Below, in pieces: positions 57,689 through 64,000 of a DNA stretch of 64,000 nt; within the stretch, counting starts at the first letter, position 1; each line of letters begins with the position of its first letter. The translations under genes were made by a program, and so were the position numbers. This DNA is from an uncultured Woeseiaceae bacterium (GTDB lineage: Bacteria > Pseudomonadota > Gammaproteobacteria > Steroidobacterales > Woeseiaceae), in the NCBI GenBank assembly GCA_945788625.1, contig CALZMQ010000010.1, positions 62,001 through 126,000 of the forward strand, written 5' to 3'. The notes under the pieces are model-generated. The model was not told the DNA's origin, did no database searches, and saw only the letters and a program-made list of their open reading frames with translations.

Positions 57689-58270
57689 ATGGCTGAACTC
57701 GTCGTCATTCTTGTCAGCACCGTACTGGTCAATAACTTCGTTCTGGTCCGGTTTCTCGGGCTGTGCCCGTTTCTCGGCGTCTCCCGCAATCTCGAGGCAG
57801 CGACCGGCATGTCACTGGCTACTGCGTTCGTTCTAACGCTTTCCTCTGCCAGCGCCTATCTCCTGCACGCCTATGTACTGGTGCCGCTCGATCTCGAGTA
57901 TTTGCGGACGCTCACCTTCATCCTGGTCATCGCGGCGAGCGTGCAGTTCACCGAGATCATGGTGCGCCGCCTGAGCCCTCTGCTCGACCAGGTTCTCGGC
58001 ATTTACATTCCACTGATCGCGACCAACTGCGCCGTACTGGGCGTCGCATTGCTCAACGTTCAGGAATCGAAGGGCTTCGTACAGTCGGTTTTCTACGGTT
58101 TCGGCGCCTCGATGGGATTCGCGCTTGTCCTGGTCATGTTTGCCGCCGCCCGCGAGCGTCTCGAGGTGGCCGACGTCCCGGCGCCGTTCCGCGGTACCGC
58201 CATAGCATTGATGACCGCCGGCATCATGTCGCTCGCATTCATGGGGTTCTCGGGCATGGCCCGTCCCTGA
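57689..58270 (+). CDS. rsxA: Electron transport complex subunit RsxA
   Basis: 193 residues, six helices. The [15 protein letters not shown] opening and the [10 protein letters not shown] helix with its iron-sulfur cysteine are Rsx/Rnf hallmarks. Membrane subunit of the complex that uses NADH or ion gradient to reduce SoxR (Rsx) or ferredoxin (Rnf). First of the six-gene set. Confidence 0.95.
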   Translation: MAELVVILVSTVLVNNFVLVRFLGLCPFLGVSRNLEAATGMSLATAFVLTLSSASAYLLHAYVLVPLDLEYLRTLTFILVIAASVQFTEIMVRRLSPLLDQVLGIYIPLIATNCAVLGVALLNVQESKGFVQSVFYGFGASMGFALVLVMFAAARERLEVADVPAPFRGTAIALMTAGIMSLAFMGFSGMARP

Positions 58271-58279
58271 TAACGACCC

Positions 58280-58801
58280 ATGTTAATTGCCGTTCTCACT
58301 GTCGCCATCATAGCCCTAATTGCGGGCATCGCCTTGAGCTTCGCTGCGAAGCGCCTGCCGTCGGACGCAGGCTTTCTCGTGGAGCAGGTGAATGAGCTGC
58401 TGCCACAAACGCAATGCGCACAATGCGGCTACCCCGGGTGCCGCCCGTACGCAGCCGCGGTCGTCGACGGCACGGCAGCGATCAACCTGTGCCCGCCGGG
58501 CGGCGACGAGACTGCACGCCGGCTCGCAGGGTTGCTTGGCAGGGAAGTACTGCCGGTACTCGAGCAATCCAGTCCCGCAGTCGCCGTTATCGACGAAGCC
58601 TTGTGCATCGGCTGCGTGCATTGCCGCAATGCCTGTCCCGTCGATGCCATCATCGGCGCACATCACCTCATGCACACCGTCATCGAAAGCGAGTGCACCG
58701 GTTGCGAGCTCTGTGTTGCACCCTGTCCCGTGGACTGCATTTCGATGAAGCCCCTGGTGCCTGCCGAAGCCTGCCAGGTCGCCGCGACGGGAGGCCAGTA
58801 G
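58280..58801 (+). CDS. rsxB: Electron transport complex subunit RsxB
   Basis: 173 residues with an N-terminal membrane helix, a CAQCGYPGC cluster-binding motif (about 46-54), and two 4Fe-4S ferredoxin motifs (CIGCVHCRNACP and CTGCELCVAPCP). About 20 residues shorter than the E. coli protein at the C-terminus. Takes electrons from the RsxC side. Confidence 0.95.
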   Translation: MLIAVLTVAIIALIAGIALSFAAKRLPSDAGFLVEQVNELLPQTQCAQCGYPGCRPYAAAVVDGTAAINLCPPGGDETARRLAGLLGREVLPVLEQSSPAVAVIDEALCIGCVHCRNACPVDAIIGAHHLMHTVIESECTGCELCVAPCPVDCISMKPLVPAEACQVAATGGQ

Positions 58802-58802
58802 C

Positions 58803-60320
58803 ATGAGCGCGCCTACCTATGATCTGGGCAAGCTGCACGGTGGCTTGCGGCTGCCGGGCCACAAAGAGAAGTCGACCACCGGGCCGATCCAAAACGTGCC
58901 CATCCCGTCGCAGCTTATTCTGCCGATAACCCAGCACGTCGGTGATCCCGCCCAGCCAGTGGTGGGCATCGGCGAACACGTATTAAAAGGACAACTGGTC
59001 GCGAAGCCCGAAGGCGCGCTGGGCGCGCCGGTGCACGCGTCATCGTCGGGTACCGTGGTTGCAATCGAACCCTGGCCGGTGTCGAGACGTTTCGGCGAGA
59101 AAGGACCGTGCGTGGTCATCGAGTGCGATGGCGAAGACCGGCCGCTCGAATTTGAACAGGCTGCCGAAGACTACGCGTCATTGCCACCGGAGACGCTGTT
59201 GGCACGTATACTCGAAGGCGGCATTGTCGGGCTCGGTGGCGCCGTGTTCCCGACCGCGCAGAAGCTCATGCAGGCACGAACCTGCGAGATCGACTACCTG
59301 ATTCTCAATGGTGTCGAGTGCGAGCCATATATCAGCTGCGACGACCTCCTCATGCGCGAACGGCCCGCCGCGATTCTGAGCGGCGCACAGGTTCTCATGC
59401 ACGCACTGCAAATTGATGCGTGCTACATCGTCGTCGAGAGCGACAAGCCGGAGGCCTTGAACCTCCTCGGTGTCGCACTCGCTGAACTCGACGACGATCG
59501 GCTGGTACTGAAACAGGTACCGACCATCTATCCATCCGGGGGCGAAGACCAACTGGTGCAGCTTGTCACGAATCGTGAGGTACCGAGCGGCGGACTTCCG
59601 TCCGACGTCGGCTGCCTGGTGCAGAACGTCGGCACCGCCGCCGCCATTCACGACTGGATTATCAACCGCGAACCGCTGATTTCGCGCGTTACCACCGTGA
59701 CGGGCGATGGGATTTCTAACCCGATGAATGTTCGGGCGCGCATTGGCACTACCATTGCGGACGTGGTCGAATTCACCGGCGGCTACTCGGAACGCGCCGA
59801 ACACCTGATAATCGGCGGACCGTTGACCGGCAAGTCGGTCACGACCGACCGGGTGCCGCTGGTCAAGGCGACAAATTCCATTCTCGTCGTGTTCAAGTCG
59901 TCATTTCAGGGCGACGAACTGGCGTGCATCCGCTGTGGCGATTGCGCGTCGGTTTGTCCGATTCAGTTGTTGCCGCAACAGCTGTTCTGGTACGCCTGCG
60001 CGGACAACGAGGACAAACTCCGGCAATTCGGCCTGCTCGACTGCATCGAGTGCGGATGCTGCGACCTCGTTTGTCCCAGCCACATACCGCTGACCGCCGA
60101 TTTCCGCATTGCCAAGGGCCGCATACGAGAACTCGCCGACGAAAAGGCCCGGGCGGAGCGTGCGCGACACAGATTCGAGGCGCGCAATGAACGGCTGGAA
60201 CGAGAACGCGAAGATCGCGACGCGGAGCTTGCAAGGCAGAAGGAATCCGCCAAAAAGGCCGGCCCGGCGGAGATCGCCGAAATACTGAAACGCAAGCAGC
60301 AACAGAGCGAGGACGACTGA
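58803..60320 (+). CDS. rsxC: Electron transport complex subunit RsxC (short form)
   Basis: 505 residues: N-terminal barrel-sandwich part, NADH/FMN-binding SLBB region (GGIVGLGGAVFPTAQK-type), then two 4Fe-4S motifs CIRCGDCASVCP and CIECGCCDLVCP. The long Ala/Lys repeat tail of the E. coli protein is nearly absent; only a short charged coiled tail (about 445-505) remains. Such short RsxC forms occur in other gammaproteobacteria. Confidence 0.95.
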   Translation: MSAPTYDLGKLHGGLRLPGHKEKSTTGPIQNVPIPSQLILPITQHVGDPAQPVVGIGEHVLKGQLVAKPEGALGAPVHASSSGTVVAIEPWPVSRRFGEKGPCVVIECDGEDRPLEFEQAAEDYASLPPETLLARILEGGIVGLGGAVFPTAQKLMQARTCEIDYLILNGVECEPYISCDDLLMRERPAAILSGAQVLMHALQIDACYIVVESDKPEALNLLGVALAELDDDRLVLKQVPTIYPSGGEDQLVQLVTNREVPSGGLPSDVGCLVQNVGTAAAIHDWIINREPLISRVTTVTGDGISNPMNVRARIGTTIADVVEFTGGYSERAEHLIIGGPLTGKSVTTDRVPLVKATNSILVVFKSSFQGDELACIRCGDCASVCPIQLLPQQLFWYACADNEDKLRQFGLLDCIECGCCDLVCPSHIPLTADFRIAKGRIRELADEKARAERARHRFEARNERLEREREDRDAELARQKESAKKAGPAEIAEILKRKQQQSEDD

Positions 60321-60322
60321 GC

Positions 60323-61375
60323 GTGGAATTTGCACGGCGTGAGTCACCGTACTGGTCGGCAAGGGTTGCCGTGCCATCGCTGATGTTGCAGGTGCTAGCG
60401 GCGCTGGCGCCTGCCGCCCTCGCGCATGTCTGGTTTTTCGGACCCGGCTTCATCTTCAATTTGCTGGTCGCATCGCTGTTCGCGGTGGCCGGGGAAGCGA
60501 TGATGGTGCATCTCCGCAAACGGCCGCTGGAGGTGGCATTGACCGACTACAGCGCGCTGGTGACGGCCGCCCTGCTCGCATTCGCGCTGCCGTCATTGAC
60601 GCCGTGGTGGGTCACGGCAACCGGTGCCCTGTTCGCAGTCGTAGTCGCGAAACATCTATACGGCGGCCTCGGCTTCAATATCTTCAATCCCGCCATGGCA
60701 GGTTACGTCGTAATACTCGTCGCATTTCCGATGCACCTCAATCTCTGGATAGCGCCGCGAATCGGCGACATCGACTACCAGTACCTGACCGTCCTGCAAA
60801 CGCTGAAATTCACGCTGACGGGCTCGCTGCCGGAGGCCCTCGGATTCGATGCCGTGAGTCGCGCGACACCGCTCGACGTCATGAAGACCGGTTTGAGCAA
60901 TGCGCGTACGGTGAGCGAGATACGTGCCAATCCGATCATGGGTGATTTCGGCGGGCGCGGCTGGGAGTGGATCGGCAACTTCCTCGCTATCGGCGGCTTC
61001 TGGCTGCTGATCAAGAAGATCATACGCTGGCACATTCCGGCGGCTGTCGGGGCCGGACTGTTGATCCCTGCCACGATCATGTACCTGGTCGAGCCAGGCA
61101 CGAATCCGAGTCCCGGCTTTCACATGTTCGGCGGCGCGGCGATACTGTGTGCTTTCTTCATCGCAACCGACCCTGTTTCCGCCGCAACCAGCCCAAAGGG
61201 AAGGTTAATTTTCGGATTCGGCGTCGGACTGCTGATTTACTGCATCCGCACCTGGGGCAGCTACGCCGACGGCGTCGCGTTCGCGGTGATCATCATGAAC
61301 GTGGCCGTCCCGGCTATCGACTACGTGACCCGTCCGCATATCGTCGGCCACCCCCGACGCGGTGACTCGTCATGA
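60323..61375 (+). CDS. rsxD: Electron transport complex subunit RsxD
   Basis: 350 residues from a GTG, two bases after rsxC. About eight to nine helices; the covalent FMN threonine is in the motif VSRATPLD (about 187-194), where most relatives have SGATPLD. Membrane flavoprotein of the Rsx/Rnf complex. The stop overlaps rsxG by 4 bp. Confidence 0.94.
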   Translation: MEFARRESPYWSARVAVPSLMLQVLAALAPAALAHVWFFGPGFIFNLLVASLFAVAGEAMMVHLRKRPLEVALTDYSALVTAALLAFALPSLTPWWVTATGALFAVVVAKHLYGGLGFNIFNPAMAGYVVILVAFPMHLNLWIAPRIGDIDYQYLTVLQTLKFTLTGSLPEALGFDAVSRATPLDVMKTGLSNARTVSEIRANPIMGDFGGRGWEWIGNFLAIGGFWLLIKKIIRWHIPAAVGAGLLIPATIMYLVEPGTNPSPGFHMFGGAAILCAFFIATDPVSAATSPKGRLIFGFGVGLLIYCIRTWGSYADGVAFAVIIMNVAVPAIDYVTRPHIVGHPRRGDSS

Positions 61376-62022
61376 GCGGCAGGCCCGTAATGCGTGGCGG
61401 CATCACGCTCGCGGCAATAGCGGCAATTTGCACGGCCATGGTCGCGCTGACGTTTCGGCTAACGGAGGAACGCATAATTGCCAATGAGCAGGCCTGGCTG
61501 GAACGCAGCCTGGAGCCCGCATTGTCAGGTCTTTTTTACGACAGCGGCGTGACGGAGTCGAAGATCGTCGTGCCCCCGCCACACGAACTGCCAGGTTCCG
61601 AGGCGGCGATCATATATCGTGTCTATGCGGAAGACTCGCCGGTCGCAGCACTGTTTGTCGTCACCGCCCGCAATGGTTATGCCGGTCCGATTCGGGTACT
61701 CATCGGAGTCGACGTCGCGGGCACAGTGACGGGCGTACACGTGCTGGAACACCGCGAGACACCGGGGCTTGGGGACCGCGTCGAAACGGCAAAATCCGAC
61801 TGGGTCGTGCAATTCGACGGCCGCTCCCTGGTCGACCCAGAGATGCCAGGTTGGGCGATCAAGCGGGACGGCGGCCAGTTCGACCAACTGACCGGTGCAT
61901 CCGTCACGCCGCGAGCCATCATCAACGCAATCAGGGATACATTGGTATATTTCGAATCGCAGGGTGAGGGGATTTTTGCCATCCCGGTCGCAACGGAGAG
62001 CGACGAAGGAGGGAATGAATGA
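61372..62022 (+). CDS. rsxG: Electron transport complex subunit RsxG
   Basis: 216 residues: one N-terminal membrane helix and a periplasmic FMN-binding domain with the flavinylation site [10 protein letters not shown] (about 182-191), where the threonine carries FMN. Overlaps rsxD and rsxE by 4 bp each (ATGA). Confidence 0.94.
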   Translation: MSGRPVMRGGITLAAIAAICTAMVALTFRLTEERIIANEQAWLERSLEPALSGLFYDSGVTESKIVVPPPHELPGSEAAIIYRVYAEDSPVAALFVVTARNGYAGPIRVLIGVDVAGTVTGVHVLEHRETPGLGDRVETAKSDWVVQFDGRSLVDPEMPGWAIKRDGGQFDQLTGASVTPRAIINAIRDTLVYFESQGEGIFAIPVATESDEGGNE

Positions 62023-62699
62023 ACGCGTCGGGACTCATGAGCCGATTGAAGAACGGGCTGTGGTTCGAGAATCCCGGCCTTGTGCAGCTCCTCGGCCTAT
62101 GCCCGCTGCTAGCCGTTACCTCGACGTTCGTCAATGGCCTGGGCCTTGGCATTGCAACGCTCCTGGTGTTGCTCATGTCCAATACACTGGTATCGGCGAC
62201 ACGGCGCTGGATCCTCAGTGAAATCCGCATACCGATTTACGTCCTGATCATTGCAAGCCTCGTAACCTGCATCGAGCTGATATTCGAGGCCTTTTTCCCG
62301 GACCTCGACCGTTCACTCGGCATCTTCATACCATTGATCGTCACCAACTGCGCTATCGTTGCACGCGCCGAGTTATTCGCGTCGCGCAATGCGATAGGCC
62401 CGAGCATCATCGACGGCCTGGCGATGGGCACCGGGTTCGCCCTGTTGCTTATGGCAATTGGCGCGTTTCGCGAGCTGGTCGGCAGCGGAACGTTGTTCTC
62501 GGGAATCGACATGCTGATCGGTGGCGAAGCGACGCGCGGACTGGTTATTACCGACGGTGGCTGGTTGCTGGCGATATTGCCGCCCGGCGCATTCTTCAGC
62601 CTTGCACTGGCGATTGCGGCGAAAAACGCGATCGATCGCCGTCAGCGCAAGAAGAGCCGGGACGCAATGCCACGACGCCCGCGCGCATTGACAAAGTAA
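62019..62699 (+). CDS. rsxE: Electron transport complex subunit RsxE
   Basis: 226 residues, six helices, related to Rsx[18 protein letters not shown] opening and [14 protein letters not shown] cysteine helix. Ends with a basic tail (RRQRKKSRD). Last subunit; nth follows after 10 bp, the usual rsx-nth link. Confidence 0.94.
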   Translation: MNASGLMSRLKNGLWFENPGLVQLLGLCPLLAVTSTFVNGLGLGIATLLVLLMSNTLVSATRRWILSEIRIPIYVLIIASLVTCIELIFEAFFPDLDRSLGIFIPLIVTNCAIVARAELFASRNAIGPSIIDGLAMGTGFALLLMAIGAFRELVGSGTLFSGIDMLIGGEATRGLVITDGGWLLAILPPGAFFSLALAIAAKNAIDRRQRKKSRDAMPRRPRALTK

Positions 62700-62709
62700 A
62701 GACGATTCG

Positions 62710-63345
62710 ATGAACCGCGAGAAACGTACGGCGATTTTCAGCACGTTGCGCGAACGCATGCCGTCGCCGGATACCGAGCTCACCTACCAAAACCCGTTCG
62801 AATTACTGGTCGCCGTCATACTCTCGGCACAGGCGACCGATATCAGCGTCAACAAGGCGACGGCGTTGCTATACCCGGTGGCCAGCACCCCGGAATCCAT
62901 TCTCGCCCTCGGCGTGGATGGGCTGAGACCTTATATACGTACCATAGGCCTGTTCAACAGCAAGGCGGAGAACATCATCAAGACCTGCCGCATTCTCGTC
63001 GAGGAACATGGCGGCGAGGTGCCTCGCACCCGCGCCGCACTCGAAGCGCTCCCCGGCGTAGGACGCAAGACCGCAAACGTCGTGCTCAATACGGCGTTCG
63101 GCGAACCGACAATCGCCGTCGACACACATATTTTTCGGGTCTCAAACCGCACCGGGATCGCGCCGGGCAAGACGCCGCTCGAGGTCGAAAAGCGCCTGTT
63201 GCGCCTGACGCCGGAGGAGTTCAAAAAGGATGCACACCACTGGCTGATCCTGCATGGCCGCTACGTATGCAAGGCCAGGAAACCGGCCTGCAGCGAATGT
63301 CCGATTGTCGAATGGTGCGAATACAAGAAGAAGGAACTGGCATGA
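62710..63345 (+). CDS. nth: Endonuclease III
   Basis: Bifunctional DNA glycosylase/AP lyase for oxidised pyrimidines. 211 residues: helix-hairpin-helix LPGVGRKTANVV (with catalytic Lys in GRKTAN, about 116-121), Asp in AVDTHIFRVSNR (about 138), and the 4Fe-4S cysteines at the C-terminus (CKARKPACSECPIVEWC). ATGA overlap with DUF1841. Confidence 0.97.
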   Translation: MNREKRTAIFSTLRERMPSPDTELTYQNPFELLVAVILSAQATDISVNKATALLYPVASTPESILALGVDGLRPYIRTIGLFNSKAENIIKTCRILVEEHGGEVPRTRAALEALPGVGRKTANVVLNTAFGEPTIAVDTHIFRVSNRTGIAPGKTPLEVEKRLLRLTPEEFKKDAHHWLILHGRYVCKARKPACSECPIVEWCEYKKKELA

Positions 63346-63767
63346 TCTTCGGGCAGGATCGCAACGAGTTGCGTCGGATGTACGCGGATGCGTGGCGTAA
63401 GCACACCGGGAACGGGGTCCTGTCACCGCTCGAGGCGCAGATTGCCGCCGTCATCGAATGGCATCCCGAATATCATGCGGACGTCACTAGCGACGACCTG
63501 ACCCGGGACTACACCCCCGACGGCGGCAAGACCAACCCGTTCCTGCACATGGGCCTGCACCTCAGCATCCGCGAGCAGGTGTCGACCGACCGGCCCGGGG
63601 GTATCGCTGCGGTGTACACGATGCTAACGACGAAGACCGGCGACCCGCATGCGGCGGAGCACCTCATGATCGAATGCCTGGCAGAAGTACTCTGGACCGC
63701 CCAGAATAATGACGCCGCGCCGGACGAACAGCAGTACCTCGAACGCCTGCGCCAGTTGGCGCGTTGA
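63342..63767 (+). CDS. DUF1841 protein
   Basis: 141 residues from the ATG giving MIFGQDRNELRRMYADAW, the family-typical start, overlapping nth stop (ATGA). Conserved segments HPEYH, NPFLHMGLHLSIREQ. Function unknown; often next to nth in gammaproteobacteria. Confidence 0.9.
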   Translation: MIFGQDRNELRRMYADAWRKHTGNGVLSPLEAQIAAVIEWHPEYHADVTSDDLTRDYTPDGGKTNPFLHMGLHLSIREQVSTDRPGGIAAVYTMLTTKTGDPHAAEHLMIECLAEVLWTAQNNDAAPDEQQYLERLRQLAR

Positions 63768-63828
63768 TCTGGTGTAATAAAAACGGACCACCAAAGGTCT
63801 GATCAGGTAACTCTCCGACGGAGGAATC

Positions 63829-64000
63829 ATGAGCGACCAGCAGTCACAATACCCTGTCCAGGGCGCGGGCCTCGGCCTGCGCCGGCCTATTGCTGACAAA
63901 CTCATGGCGGACCCGCCGGCGGACGTCGATTTCATGGAGGTGGCGCCTGAAAACTGGATTCACGTCGGTGGAGCGCTGGGTAAAAAATTACGCTTCTTCA
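63829..64000 (+). CDS. DUF692 (MbnB/TglH-like) protein, N-terminal part
   Basis: Starts [10 protein letters not shown] with GGAGGA six bases before the [17 protein letters not shown] and [15 protein letters not shown] match the opening of DUF692 proteins, multinuclear iron oxidases including MbnB and TglH that modify ribosomally made peptides. Only 57 residues lie in the window; the metal ligands and any partner are outside it. Confidence 0.85.
   Translation, partial: MSDQQSQYPVQGAGLGLRRPIADKLMADPPADVDFMEVAPENWIHVGGALGKKLRFF

Overview
This window is chromosomal DNA from a GC-rich gammaproteobacterium. The evidence is gene order: tsaE-amiB-mutL-miaA-hfq-hflX-hflK-hflC, rsxABCDGE-nth next to metG, divergent mrp/metG surroundings, hda-perM beside purMN, and pcnB-folK-dNK-panBC are all classic gammaproteobacterial blocks. 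The mixture (a MutL C-terminus with an endonuclease-like motif, a MoxR/DUF58/TgpA trio, UMF1 and RDD membrane proteins, REP-like repeats) fits a free-living environmental lineage near Woeseiales, Chromatiales or Xanthomonadales better than an enterobacterium. That placement is inference. No CRISPR array, insertion sequence or intact prophage was seen.

Layout. 1-9.8 kb: a long minus-strand operon for cell-wall, tRNA modification, mismatch repair, Hfq and the HflKC complex, starting at nnr; queG, a PPK2 kinase and a CRP-site-preceded cNMP-binding/GGDEF protein run divergently. 13-17.2 kb: pantothenate, deoxynucleoside kinase, folK and pcnB. 17.3-18 kb: tRNA-Glu(CUC) followed by tandem repeats of about 170 bp that re-use the tRNA 3' end, then a remnant of a SleB-type cell-wall hydrolase. 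18.2-23.5 kb: the least conserved stretch, with a beta-barrel, a lipoprotein, an unknown secreted protein, MAPEG, and a transporter/Tat-reductase/RDD operon. 23.5-30.4 kb: lptFG, pepA, holC, valS. 30.5-39.3 kb: MoxR-DUF58-transglutaminase, UMF1 transporter, prfC, rimI, a family 4-like uracil-DNA glycosylase and a phosphatidylserine-decarboxylase-like protein lacking its catalytic motifs. 39.4-50.5 kb: proS, lytic transglycosylase, acyP, arsC/wrbA, hda-perM-pgsA-DUF2066, purMN, dcd, mrp. 50.9-55.5 kb: a HEAT-repeat/protein-kinase fusion directly upstream of two PilT/PilU-type ATPases. 55.6-64 kb: metG, the Rsx electron-transport complex, nth, DUF1841 and the start of a DUF692 protein.

Most genes are housekeeping and tightly packed, with many ATGA stop/start overlaps and several GTG or TTG starts. 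The most unusual items are the tRNA-Glu tail repeats, the HEAT-kinase/PilT-PilU module, the 166-bp inverted repeat that fills the mutL-miaA junction, and the catalytically incomplete Psd-like protein.
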